From Microtetraspora glauca (GTDB taxonomy: Bacteria; Actinomycetota; Actinomycetes; Streptosporangiales; Streptosporangiaceae), in assembly GCA_001570385.1 (NCBI GenBank), contig BBYL01000016.1, forward strand, positions 1 to 64,000: a DNA stretch of 64,000 bases. The letters are read 5' to 3'. Of the stretch, positions 52,500 through 61,475 are shown one piece after another. A program made the position numbers and the translations under genes. Under the pieces are notes generated by a model. The model was not told the DNA's origin and did no database searches. It saw only the letters and a program-made list of their open reading frames with translations. Every line of letters starts with the position of its first letter. Within the stretch, counting starts at the first letter, position 1.

Positions 52500-52853
52500 C
52501 TAGGGCTCGGTCTGGCGCCGCTCCTGCTCACGGCGGCGCTCGTTGTAGGCGCGCATGCGGGCGGGATAGCCGGTGAGCTGCACGTCGTACACCGGAAGCG
52601 CCAGATCCCTGGCGACCCTGCCGATGACGGCGGGCGACCCGACACGGCGGCGGGTCCACTCGCCGTCGTGGGCCACGGCCACGGCCGTGGTGTCGGTGGC
52701 GAACGTCTCCGGCTCCACGTAGAACTCGACGCCGCGCCGCGACCTGGCGAACGCGATCAACGCCTCGATGTCGTCATCCGTGGCCTCCCGGTCGAACTTG
52801 GCGACTCGGGGGCCGCGTAGTCGCCGGATGCCATAACGATCTCGCCATCTCAT
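52500..52853 (-). CDS. Conserved actinobacterial protein of unknown function
   Basis: A 117-residue protein without a signal peptide or membrane segment. It begins RWRDRYGIRRLRGPRVAKFD and contains VAHDGEWTRRRVGSP. Proteins with this pattern are widespread in actinobacteria; I know no function. AAGGGG precedes the ATG at 52853, which decides the start against the longer open frame. Confidence 0.75.
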   Translation of the reverse strand: MRWRDRYGIRRLRGPRVAKFDREATDDDIEALIAFARSRRGVEFYVEPETFATDTTAVAVAHDGEWTRRRVGSPAVIGRVARDLALPVYDVQLTGYPARMRAYNERRREQERRQTEP

Positions 52854-53112
52854 ACCCCTTATATACCGTTCCCGACCGTCAATTCGGCGGCGGAAGCGGC
52901 GATCAGTGGCGTGCGGGTTAGGGGGTTCTCGGGGGAGACGTCGGGGACATCCCGGATGTGCCGCGACCATGGCCCGCACGAGGATGGACGGTGAGATGCC
53001 CTGCCGCCCGGGTGGCGAGGCAGACTCGAAGGAGAGAGGCAGGCAGGTCGCGTTCGTCCCGGAGGTCACGAGCGTCCGGTGCGGCCGTTCCATCGACGGA
53101 GGTAGGGCATTG

Positions 53113-53742
53113 ATGCCGACGGCAGCGACACCATCCTGGTCCGGGCGCACGCCCATCCACCCCGAGTTGCGGGTCACGAACCAGGACCGTGACCAGGTGG
53201 TCGAGCACGTCAAGGCGGCCTACGCCGAGGGCCGCCTGGACAAGTTCGAGATGGACGAGCGGCTGCATCTCGCGATGACCGCCCGCACCCACGCCGACCT
53301 CATCCCGATCATGGATGAGCTCTACGGCGCCCGCGCCGCCGAGTATGTGCCGCCCGCGGCCCCGCCCCGGTACGACCCGCGGGCCGCCGGATACCACTCG
53401 CGTGCCGCGCACCCCGGTGCCGGGCCCGCCGACGGCGGCGACCGGGTGGGGGGAGCGGCGGCACACCTGCTGACGCTGTGCGGCCTGTTCGTGGTCGGTC
53501 CGCTGATCATGCTGCTGACCGCCGGTCGTACCTCCCCGTTCATCAGGAGGCACGCGGTCGAGTCGTTGAACTTCCATCTCACCGTGGCGGGGGCGACCTT
53601 GCTGCTGCCCTTCACCGTCGTCGGGATGGTGCTGATCCCGTTCATATGGATCCTGGGCTTCGTGCTCGCCGTCGTCGGCGGAGTCGCGGCCGTCGCGGGG
53701 GGCGACTTCCGCTATCCCCTGACGGTCCGCCTCGTCAAGTGA
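53113..53742 (+). CDS. DUF1707 and DUF4870 domain membrane protein
   Basis: A 209-residue protein. Residues 15-70 are a DUF1707 domain (LRVTNQDRDQVVEHVKAAYAEGRL), a Pro/Ala-rich linker follows, and the last 95 residues are a DUF4870 unit with two or three membrane segments and RRHAVESLNFHLT. GGAGG at 53098-53102 lies ten bases before ATG 53113; TTG 53110 is possible. The function is unknown. Confidence 0.85.
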   Translation: MPTAATPSWSGRTPIHPELRVTNQDRDQVVEHVKAAYAEGRLDKFEMDERLHLAMTARTHADLIPIMDELYGARAAEYVPPAAPPRYDPRAAGYHSRAAHPGAGPADGGDRVGGAAAHLLTLCGLFVVGPLIMLLTAGRTSPFIRRHAVESLNFHLTVAGATLLLPFTVVGMVLIPFIWILGFVLAVVGGVAAVAGGDFRYPLTVRLVK

Positions 53743-53770
53743 GGCATCCACGGTTCACAGGCCGGGCAAC

Positions 53771-55297
53771 TCAGGGCATGAGGGAGCGCACCGTGGCCAC
53801 GGTGTCGGCCTCCTCGGGCCGCTTGTCCGGCCGATAGCGCAGCACCCGCGCGAACCGCAGGGCCATCCCGCCGGGATAGCGGGTCGACCGCTGTACCCCG
53901 TCGAAGGCGATCTCCACCACGAGCTCGGGCTTCACGGTGACCACCCAGCCGTCGGCCGGCCCCTCGGCCAGCCGGAGAAACTGCGCGGTCTGCCAGGTCA
54001 GCAGCTCGTCCGTGAGCCCCTTGAAGGTCTTGCCGAGCATCACGAAGCCGCCGCTCTCCGGGTCGAGCGCGCCCAGGTGGAGGTTGGACAGCCAGCCCTC
54101 GCGCCGCCCGCTGCCCCACTCGGCCGCCAGCACGACGAGGTCCAGGGTGTGCCGGGGCTTGACCTTGACCCACCCGGCCCCGCGTCGTCCCGCGGCGTAC
54201 GGCGCCTGGAGCGACTTGGCCACCACCCCCTCGTGGCCCAGCCGTACGACCTCGGCGAAGAACGCCTCGCCCTCCTCCGCGTCACCCGTGACCAGGCGGG
54301 GCGTCACGAGCCCGGCGGGTACGGCCGCGGCCAGCGCGGCGTGCCGCTCCTCGGCGGGCAGATCGAGCAGGTCGGCGCCGCCGACCCGGAGGGCGTCGAA
54401 GAAGAAGACGCTCAACGGCACCGCCGCGCGGGCGGTCTCGACGTCGGTCCTGCTCGCGACCCGGCCGGAGGTGACCTGGAACGGCTCGGGCCGCCCGTCC
54501 GGCCGCAACGCGATGACCTCGCCGTCGAGCACGAGGTCGCGCTCGGGCAACCCGAGAAGGACCTCGACCAGCTCGGGCACCTGCGGCGTGATCTCCTCGA
54601 GCGTGCGGGTGAAGACGCCGACCCGGTCGCCTGACCGGTGGGCCTGGACGCGCACGCCGTCGAGCTTCCACTCCAGCGCGGCCGGGCCGCCGATCTTCTC
54701 CAGGGCCGCCGTGACGGACGGCGCACTCTGCGCGAGCATGGGCGAGACCGGCCGCCCCACCTCCAGGTGGAAACCGCGCAGCTCCTCGACCCCGCCGCGC
54801 AGCGCGGCCGCGCCCACGGCGGGCAGCCAGCCGCGCAGCGTCAGCGCCCGCCTGATCTCCGTCGCGGGGACGCCGGCCGCCTTGGCGAGGGCCTCGATCA
54901 TCACGCCGTCGAGGGCGCCCTGGCGGAGCTCGCCGCGGATGAGCCGACGCAGGAAGGACTGCTCCTGGCGGGTGGCCGCGCTGAACAGTTCGTCGACGAG
55001 CGCCCTGCGCGCCGTCTGCGATCCGGGACCGGACTGCGCCTTGATCCGCTCGAAGAAGGAGTCGACCTGCGTCAGCGTGGCCGTGGCGACCTGACGCGGC
55101 TCGGGGGCCTCGTGGAGGGTGCGCGGGCCCACGCCGATCTGGCGCTGCGGGATCTCTCCGGAGAGATAGGCGATCGCGATCGCGGCTTCCTCGGGCGCCA
55201 CCCTGCCGAGCAGCTCGGCCAGATGCGCGATCTTGGCCAGCCGCGCCGAGTCCGCCGCCACGGCCGCGGACGTCCGGGCAAGGTCGATCAGCAACAC
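53771..55297 (-). CDS. lig: ATP-dependent DNA ligase (LigB type)
   Basis: A 508-residue ATP-dependent DNA ligase, a non-essential repair type related to mycobacterial LigB. The adenylated lysine is K211 in EWKLDGVR; later motifs include DGEVIAL, FFFDAL, EGVVAKS and VKVKPRHTLDLVV, followed by the OB-fold. I prefer GTG 55297 because it aligns with the start of LigB (MLL-D) and follows AGGA by seven bases; GTG 55315 is an alternative. Confidence 0.95.
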   Translation of the reverse strand: MLLIDLARTSAAVAADSARLAKIAHLAELLGRVAPEEAAIAIAYLSGEIPQRQIGVGPRTLHEAPEPRQVATATLTQVDSFFERIKAQSGPGSQTARRALVDELFSAATRQEQSFLRRLIRGELRQGALDGVMIEALAKAAGVPATEIRRALTLRGWLPAVGAAALRGGVEELRGFHLEVGRPVSPMLAQSAPSVTAALEKIGGPAALEWKLDGVRVQAHRSGDRVGVFTRTLEEITPQVPELVEVLLGLPERDLVLDGEVIALRPDGRPEPFQVTSGRVASRTDVETARAAVPLSVFFFDALRVGGADLLDLPAEERHAALAAAVPAGLVTPRLVTGDAEEGEAFFAEVVRLGHEGVVAKSLQAPYAAGRRGAGWVKVKPRHTLDLVVLAAEWGSGRREGWLSNLHLGALDPESGGFVMLGKTFKGLTDELLTWQTAQFLRLAEGPADGWVVTVKPELVVEIAFDGVQRSTRYPGGMALRFARVLRYRPDKRPEEADTVATVRSLMP

Positions 55298-55350
55298 ATC
55301 GTCATCCTGCCTCACCGCACCACCCTTTGCCCATCCGGGGGGACCGGCGG

Positions 55351-56838
55351 TCAGCTGTAGTGACGCAGCTCAGGCCACAGCGCCCGCCACGACGTGACGG
55401 GGTCCCGGCACACGGTCACGGGGATGCCCTGCTCCTCCCCGGCCATGCCGTCGATGGAGGCGGCCTGGTCGCAGCGGGCGAACCGCCCGGTCAGGAAGGA
55501 CGACGGGGCTCCCACCACGACCGCGACGCGGGCCGTCTCGGGCGGAGGCCCCCACCAGTAGAGCTCGTTGTGCGGGCTGTGGACCGGGGGCAGGCCGTAC
55601 TCTCCGGCCCATCGGTCCAGCGCTCCGGCCTCGCCGTAATTGGCGGCGAGCAGGACGGCGCGCGGCCGGTCGGCATCCGGGAGGGCGCGCACCACCGCCG
55701 CGACCTGCGCGGCGAACCCGGGCCAGCCGACCGACTCGCGGGCCACCTCGTTCGCCACGGCGACCGGGGAACCGCGCAGCGAGCCGGCCGGGATGATCGG
55801 GAGGGCGAAGACGACGTTGTTGACCGCGCCGAGAGCGACCGCCGCCACGAGGAGGACCCGCCGCCGGGGCCGTCCGGTCAGCCACGCGACCGCGGGCTCG
55901 CACCCCGCGGCGAAGAGGAGGATGAGAAGCCCGGCCACATAGTCGGGACGCCCTCCCGAATAGAGGACGAGCGCGCAGCACAGCGGATAGGCGATCGCGA
56001 GCGATCGGGTGAGGCGGTCCCGCCAGAGCCGGATCCACCCGCCGACCATGAGGGGGATGAGCGGCCAGCTCACCAGCACGATCTGCAGCGGCACGAACGT
56101 GACGCGGTTGTCGTCACCTTCGTCGATCTTCAGGGCGGCGGCCATCTGCAGCTGGGGCCACTCGTGTGTCGCCTGGTAGATCACGTTCGGCGCGGCGATC
56201 ACCAGCGCGAGCAGCGCGCCGAGCCACAGGCGCGGGTCGCGCAGGGGCGCCCTGGGTCCGGCGAGCAGGAGCCCGGCGCCGACGCCGACGAGCAGGAGCA
56301 CGATGAGCTGCCGATTGTAGGCGGCCACGCCCACCACCGCCCCGACGGCGAGCCACCAGCGGCCGTCGCCGCGCAGCAGCGCCCTCAGGATGAACAGGAT
56401 CGCCGCCGTCCATATCGGCAGGTCCAGGGTCAGGGTCAGCAGCGAGTGCCCGGCGACCAGCGGGAACAGGCCGGTCGCGATCCCCGTGGCGGCCAGGATC
56501 TGCGCGGTACGGCCTCCGCCGAGCTCGCGCGTGACGCAGGCGGTGAGGATGACGAGGACCCCGGCCAGGAGGGCGGGGACGACGCGCAGCGCGGTGACGG
56601 TGTCGCCGAAGAGCTCGGTGGACACCCGGGCCACCAGCGGCGTGAGCGGCGGGGTGTCGAAATAGCCGAGCCGGGGGTGTTCCCCGAGCAGGCGGAAGTA
56701 CAGCTCGTCGCGGTGGTAGCCGTACCAGGGGCTGACCGCGAGGAGGACGGCGGCCGCGGCCAGCGCGATCGCGCCGACGGGCCGGACGGCGAAGCGGGGG
56801 AGCGCGGCGTCCTGACGGACTCCGGTGATCGTGGCCAC
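55351..56838 (-). CDS. Glycosyltransferase family 39-like membrane enzyme
   Basis: A 495-residue protein with about eleven membrane segments. The first loop carries GYHRDELYF, with the acidic pair expected as catalytic site in GT39/PMT-like and ArnT-like enzymes that use polyprenyl-phosphate sugars. The likely role is transfer of a sugar to a wall or lipid acceptor outside. GTG 56838 gives ATITGVRQDA; the longer frame upstream has no plausible start. Confidence 0.85.
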   Translation of the reverse strand: MATITGVRQDAALPRFAVRPVGAIALAAAAVLLAVSPWYGYHRDELYFRLLGEHPRLGYFDTPPLTPLVARVSTELFGDTVTALRVVPALLAGVLVILTACVTRELGGGRTAQILAATGIATGLFPLVAGHSLLTLTLDLPIWTAAILFILRALLRGDGRWWLAVGAVVGVAAYNRQLIVLLLVGVGAGLLLAGPRAPLRDPRLWLGALLALVIAAPNVIYQATHEWPQLQMAAALKIDEGDDNRVTFVPLQIVLVSWPLIPLMVGGWIRLWRDRLTRSLAIAYPLCCALVLYSGGRPDYVAGLLILLFAAGCEPAVAWLTGRPRRRVLLVAAVALGAVNNVVFALPIIPAGSLRGSPVAVANEVARESVGWPGFAAQVAAVVRALPDADRPRAVLLAANYGEAGALDRWAGEYGLPPVHSPHNELYWWGPPPETARVAVVVGAPSSFLTGRFARCDQAASIDGMAGEEQGIPVTVCRDPVTSWRALWPELRHYS

Positions 56839-56933
56839 GCGACCATAATCGACGCGGAACCCCGGGAGGGGAACCCCCGGGCACGAGCCTCCACGACACG
56901 CGTCGCGTGTGTGAAGGCCCGCGCCCGATCGGC

Positions 56934-57308
56934 TCAGCTCACGCCGAGCAGGTCGACCACGAAGATCAGCGTCTCGCCGGGCCTGATGGCGTGGCCCGCG
57001 CCGCGGTCGCCGTACCCGAGGTGCGGCGGGATGGTCAGCCGGCGGCGGCCGCCGACCTTCATCCCGGCGACACCCTGGTCCCAGCCGGCGATGACCCGGC
57101 CGCCGCCCAGCGGGAACTGGAAGGCCGCGCCGCGGTTCCACGACGCGTCGAACTCCTCGCCGGTCGAGAACGCGACGCCGACGTAGTGCACGCTCACGGT
57201 GTGTCCCGGCTTGGCCTCCGGGCCGTCCCCTTCGATGAGATCGACGATCTCCAGGTCCGCGGGCGGAGCGCCCTCGGGGAAGTCGATCTCGGGCTTTTCC
57301 AGTGCCAC
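56934..57308 (-). CDS. FKBP-type peptidyl-prolyl isomerase
   Basis: A 124-residue single-domain FKBP without a signal peptide, so cytoplasmic. VSVHYVG, FDASWNRG, VIAGWDQGVAGMKVGGRR and PPHLGYGDRG are the family motifs. It speeds proline isomerisation during folding. AAGGAGAG precedes the GTG start. Confidence 0.95.
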   Translation of the reverse strand: MALEKPEIDFPEGAPPADLEIVDLIEGDGPEAKPGHTVSVHYVGVAFSTGEEFDASWNRGAAFQFPLGGGRVIAGWDQGVAGMKVGGRRRLTIPPHLGYGDRGAGHAIRPGETLIFVVDLLGVS

Positions 57309-57435
57309 CTGGCTCTCCTTGTCGTGTTCGCGTCACTCTGGTCCCGGGCGCACGCCCAGGCCAACCGGATGACTCTACCGGGCATCCCGCGGCCGGCCGG
57401 GGCGCATGGGCGAGATCGGTGGAGTCGCCCGCCTG

Positions 57436-58875
57436 TCACCAGCTCTGGTGCAGGGGCATGCCCTCCGTGTATCCGGACGCGCTCTGCACGCCCACGACGG
57501 CGCGCTCGTGGAACTCGGCCAGGCTGGTCGCGCCGGCGTACGTGCACGAGGAGCGCAGGCCGGCCACGATCGCGTCGATCTGATCCTCGACGCTCGGGCG
57601 TACCGGGTCGAGGTACATCCGCGAGGTGGAGATGCCCTCCTCGAACAGCGCCTTGCGCGCCCGCTCGAACGGGCTGTCCTCCGCCGTGCGCAGCTGTACG
57701 GCACGGGCGGAGGCCATGCCGAAGTTCTCCTTGTACTTCCGGCCGTCGGCGGTCGTCCGCGTGTCGCCCGGCGACTCGTACGTCCCGGCGAACCAGGAGC
57801 CGATCATGACGTTGGAGGCGCCGGCGGCGAGGGCGAGGGCCACGTCGCGAGGGTGCCGCACACCGCCGTCGGCCCAGATGTGCCGGCCCAGCCGGTGGGC
57901 CTCGGCCGCGCACTCCAGGACGGCGGAGAACTGCGGGCGTCCCACACCCGTCATCATCCGGGTGGTGCACATGGCGCCGGGGCCGACGCCGACCTTGACG
58001 ATGTCCGCGCCCGCCTCGACGAGGTCGCGGACGCCCTCCGCGGTCACCACGTTGCCGGCCGCGACCGGGGCGCCGGGATCGAGCGCGCGCACGGCCCGCA
58101 GCGCGGAGAGCATCTTCTCCTGGTGGCCGTGCGCGGTGTCCACGACGAGCACGTCCACGCCCGCGTCGAGCAGTTCCTTGGCCCGCGCGCTCACGTCGCC
58201 GTTGACGCCGACCGCCGCGGCGACGCGCAGCCGTCCGGAGGCGTCTACGGCCGGCTGGTACAGCGTGGCGCGCAGGGCGCCGGTACGGGTCAGGACGCCG
58301 ACCAGGCGGCCCTCCCCGTCCACGACCGGGGCGAGCCGGTGCCTGCGCTCGTGCAGCGCGTCGAACGCGTCCCTGGGGTCGGTGCCCTGGGCCAGGGTCT
58401 GCGGCGACGGCGTCATGACCTGGGAGAGCTGGGTGAACATGTCGACGCCGTGGCAGTCGGCCTCCGTGACCACGCCGACCGGGCGGTTGTCCCAGTCGAC
58501 GACGATGACGGCGCCGTGCGCCCGCTTGGGCAGCAGGTTCAGCGCCTCGCCGACGGTGTCGTGCGGGGTCAGGGCGATCGGCGTGTCGTGGACGAGGTCG
58601 CGTTCCTTCACCCAGGTGATCACGTCGGCGACCACGTCGAACGGGATGTCCTGGGGGATCACGGCGATGCCGCCGCGTCTGGCCACGGTCTCCGCCATCC
58701 GGCGGCCCGCGACGGCGGTCATGTTGGCCACGACGATCGGGATGGTGGTGCCGGTGCCGTCCTTCGCCGACAGATCGACGGCCAGCCGGGACCCGACGGC
58801 CGAGCGGGACGGGACCATGAACACGTCGCTGTACGTGAGATCGTAGGGCGGCGTCAGATCATTGAGGAATCGCAC
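57436..58875 (-). CDS. guaB1: GuaB1-family IMP dehydrogenase-related protein
   Basis: A 479-residue TIM-barrel protein with two CBS repeats inserted at about residues 95-215. The catalytic cysteine is C303 in GPGAMCTTRMMTGVG. Its N-terminus, VRFLNDLTPPYDLTYSDVF, is that of the actinobacterial GuaB1 group, recently assigned GMP reductase activity in mycobacteria, rather than the true IMP dehydrogenase GuaB2. It therefore probably turns GMP back to IMP. GTG 58875 is the start that aligns with this N-terminus. Confidence 0.92.
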   Translation of the reverse strand: MRFLNDLTPPYDLTYSDVFMVPSRSAVGSRLAVDLSAKDGTGTTIPIVVANMTAVAGRRMAETVARRGGIAVIPQDIPFDVVADVITWVKERDLVHDTPIALTPHDTVGEALNLLPKRAHGAVIVVDWDNRPVGVVTEADCHGVDMFTQLSQVMTPSPQTLAQGTDPRDAFDALHERRHRLAPVVDGEGRLVGVLTRTGALRATLYQPAVDASGRLRVAAAVGVNGDVSARAKELLDAGVDVLVVDTAHGHQEKMLSALRAVRALDPGAPVAAGNVVTAEGVRDLVEAGADIVKVGVGPGAMCTTRMMTGVGRPQFSAVLECAAEAHRLGRHIWADGGVRHPRDVALALAAGASNVMIGSWFAGTYESPGDTRTTADGRKYKENFGMASARAVQLRTAEDSPFERARKALFEEGISTSRMYLDPVRPSVEDQIDAIVAGLRSSCTYAGATSLAEFHERAVVGVQSASGYTEGMPLHQSW

Positions 58876-58993
58876 GTTTGTCCAGCCTATGCGGTGAACG
58901 GACAAAGTTGGCATTCCCCGCCACACCGATGGCGTGCGCGCGCGATCCGCTCCGTAGGATCCCTGTTGGCGAGGGAACCATTGGGGAGGAACT

Positions 58994-59467
58994 GTGATCA
59001 TCGTGGATCGGCCGGAGGTGCTCGTCGTCGGCCATGCCGTACGGACGACCAACGCGGCGGAGGCCGACCCCTCCCGGGCACTGCTGCCGGCGCTGTGGGC
59101 GCGCGCGGGCGCGCCCGGAGCCTTCGCGCACGTACCGGGACGCGTCGACGAGAACCTGTACGCCGTGCTGACGGACTACGAGAGCGACCACCACGGGGCC
59201 TACACCCAGATCGTCGGTGTCGCCGTGCACACCGCGGCCCGGCTGCCCGAGGGCATGGTGGCCGTCCGGGCGCCGGGCGTTCCGGCCATCCGCATGGAGG
59301 CCCGCGGCCCGATGCCCGACGCGCTCCTGGACGTCTGGCAGCGGGTGTGGGACCACACCGAGTCCGGCGGCAGCCCGGCGCGCGCGTTCACCACCGACCT
59401 GGAGATCCACCATCCGTCGGGCGTCGACCTCTACGTCGCCGTGCTGCCGTCCTTCGGCGACTCCTGA
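58994..59467 (+). CDS. GyrI-like/effector-binding domain protein
   Basis: A 157-residue protein resembling the stand-alone effector-binding (AraC effector/GyrI-like) fold: VGHAVRTTNAAEADPSRALLPALWARAG and the C-terminal AFTTDLEIHHPSGVDLYVAVL. Such proteins bind drugs or other ligands. Its last 37 bases overlap the convergent nitroreductase gene. Confidence 0.75.
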   Translation: MIIVDRPEVLVVGHAVRTTNAAEADPSRALLPALWARAGAPGAFAHVPGRVDENLYAVLTDYESDHHGAYTQIVGVAVHTAARLPEGMVAVRAPGVPAIRMEARGPMPDALLDVWQRVWDHTESGGSPARAFTTDLEIHHPSGVDLYVAVLPSFGDS

Positions 59468-60135
59468 GCCCCCTCCGGCGCGGGCTCCGGATAGTTCCAG
59501 AGCGGCTCTGAGACCTCGAAGCCGACCGGCTCGCCCCACCGGTTGCGATAGCTCACCTCGTGGACCGGGCGGCGCGGGGCGACGCCCCACCGTCCGGTGG
59601 GGTAGCCGAAGGTGACCGTGCAGGCGAGCGCCCACCCCTTGTCCTCGGGCACGCCGAGCACGCGCATCGCCTCGGCGCCGTGGAACAGGCCCAGGACCGT
59701 GGTCAGCGCGCTGCCCACGCCGAACGCGCGGGCGGCGAGCTGGGCGTTCCAGACCGAGGGGAAGATCGAGCCGCCGCCCGGGTCGTTCCGGGTGAACGCG
59801 AAGAGCAGCAGCGGATAGCCCTCGAAGTGGTCGGCCAGATGCTTGGCCGACTTCAGCACGTTCAGCGTCGCGGTGTCGCCGGACGCCTCGGCTCGTTCGC
59901 GCATCGGCCGGTAGTGGCCCTCGAACAGCACGGCGAGCGCGTCGCGGTAGAGCGGTCCGAGCCGCGCCTTCACGTCGGGGTCGTCGACGAGCAGGAAGCG
60001 CCAGCCCTGCGTGTTTCCGCCGCTCGGCCCGCGCACCGCGGCGTCCATGATGCGCTCCTGGACCTCCATCGGGATGGGATCCGGCCGCACCCGGCGCATC
60101 GCGCGGGTGGTGTACAGCGCCTCGAAGACGTCCAT
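59431..60135 (-). CDS. Nitroreductase family protein
   Basis: A 234-residue FMN-dependent reductase. DVFEALYTTRAMRRVRPDPIP and RGPSGGNTQGWRFLLV are the conserved flavin-binding segments; WNAQLAARAFGVGSALTT follows later. The substrate is unknown. Its ATG overlaps the racemase stop by one base (TGATG), so the two are coupled. Confidence 0.9.
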   Translation of the reverse strand: MDVFEALYTTRAMRRVRPDPIPMEVQERIMDAAVRGPSGGNTQGWRFLLVDDPDVKARLGPLYRDALAVLFEGHYRPMRERAEASGDTATLNVLKSAKHLADHFEGYPLLLFAFTRNDPGGGSIFPSVWNAQLAARAFGVGSALTTVLGLFHGAEAMRVLGVPEDKGWALACTVTFGYPTGRWGVAPRRPVHEVSYRNRWGEPVGFEVSEPLWNYPEPAPEGAQESPKDGSTAT

Positions 60136-61253
60136 CAGGCCAGTACTCCCTTCTCTCGCAGCGCGGCCGCGGAGGCGTCGTCCAGTCCCCAGGCGTCGAG
60201 GTCGAGCAGGCGGGTGGCGGGAGCCAGGTCGCTCCGTCCCGCTCCCAGCAGCCGGGGCGCGGGCGCCGGGTGCGTCATCCCGTCCACCTCGACGAACGTG
60301 CCGCGCGCCTGGTTGTGCGGGTGGCGCACGGCCTCGTCCATCGAGAGCACCGGGGACACGCAGGCGTCGGAGCCTTCGAAGACCGCCTCCCACTCGGCCC
60401 GCGTACGCGCGCGGAACTCGGTGGCCAGCCGCTTGCGGATCTCCGGCCAGTTCGCGGAGTCGTCCCGGTCGGGGAGGTCGGAGAGGCCCATCTTCGCCAC
60501 CATCTCGGCCCAGAACTGCGGCTCCAGTGAGCCCACGGCGAGGAACCCGCCGTCCGCCGTCTCGTACGTGTCGTACATCGGGGCGCCGGTGTCCAGCAGG
60601 TTGGTGCCCCGCGGACCCCAGGCGCCGGCCTGGACGCCGTGGTAGAACATCGCGAAAAGGGCGGCCGCGCCGTCCACCATGGCGGCGTCGATCACCCGGC
60701 CCCGCCCGGTCCGCTCCCGCTCGAAGAGCGCGAGCAGGACGCCGTACGCGAGCATGAGGCCGCCTCCGGCGAAGTCGCCGAGGATGTTGATCGGCGGGGT
60801 GGGCTTGCCGCCCTCACGGCCCAGCAAGGACAGCGCGCCCGAGATGGCGATGTAGTCGATGTCGTGCCCGGCCCTCGGCGCCAGCGGACCCTCCTGGCCC
60901 CAGCCGGTCATCCGGCCGTACACCAGCCGCTCGTTCACGGCGTGCAGGTCCGCCGGGCCGATGCCGAGCCGCTCCGCCACCCCAGGCCGGAACACCTCGA
61001 TGACCACGTCCGCGCCCGCGGCGAGCTTCTTGAACGCCTCGACGCCCTCGGGGGACTTCAGATCGAGGCCGATCGTGCGCTTGCCCCGGTCCATCACGTC
61101 CCGGCGCGGCCGGTCGCTCACCGCCGCGACCCTGTCGACGCGCAGTACCTCGGCGCCGTGATCGGCGAGCATCATTCCGGCGAACGGCCCGGGAGCGAGC
61201 CCGGCAAGCTCCAGCACGCGTACCCCGGCGAGCGGGCCCTTCGGTTCACTCAT
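60135..61253 (-). CDS. Alpha-methylacyl-CoA racemase (CoA-transferase family III)
   Basis: A 372-residue enzyme. The catalytic pair of the racemase subgroup is visible as H130 (GHDIDYIAISG) and D160 (LGDFAGGG), at the same 30-residue spacing as in mycobacterial MCR. It interconverts R and S 2-methylacyl-CoA, which branched lipids need before beta-oxidation. GGAGGAGG precedes the ATG at 61253. It is divergent from the 10-methyl fatty acid genes. Confidence 0.9.
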   Translation of the reverse strand: MSEPKGPLAGVRVLELAGLAPGPFAGMMLADHGAEVLRVDRVAAVSDRPRRDVMDRGKRTIGLDLKSPEGVEAFKKLAAGADVVIEVFRPGVAERLGIGPADLHAVNERLVYGRMTGWGQEGPLAPRAGHDIDYIAISGALSLLGREGGKPTPPINILGDFAGGGLMLAYGVLLALFERERTGRGRVIDAAMVDGAAALFAMFYHGVQAGAWGPRGTNLLDTGAPMYDTYETADGGFLAVGSLEPQFWAEMVAKMGLSDLPDRDDSANWPEIRKRLATEFRARTRAEWEAVFEGSDACVSPVLSMDEAVRHPHNQARGTFVEVDGMTHPAPAPRLLGAGRSDLAPATRLLDLDAWGLDDASAAALREKGVLA

Positions 61254-61475
61254 GGGAGCCTCCTCCGGTCTCGTCACATGGCCCGCCAAGTAGAACAAGG
61301 TTCGGTCTGTCCGTGCAAGCCGGGGCGGGAGCGGCGCCGACCAGGCCCCCCTGGCGGATCATCGATTTCGGAGCCCTGATAGTTTTCTCGGGCTTAACGT
61401 GTCCGGTCTGGTCTGCGATGGTTTCCAGGGATACCGTGCCCTAGAGACGATCTCTATTTTCCTGGGGGTGGTTTC
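61254..61475. other. Divergent intergenic region, racemase and tmsA
   Basis: About 220 bases that must hold the promoters of both divergent units. I see no clear -10/-35 pair or operator. Confidence 0.5.
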
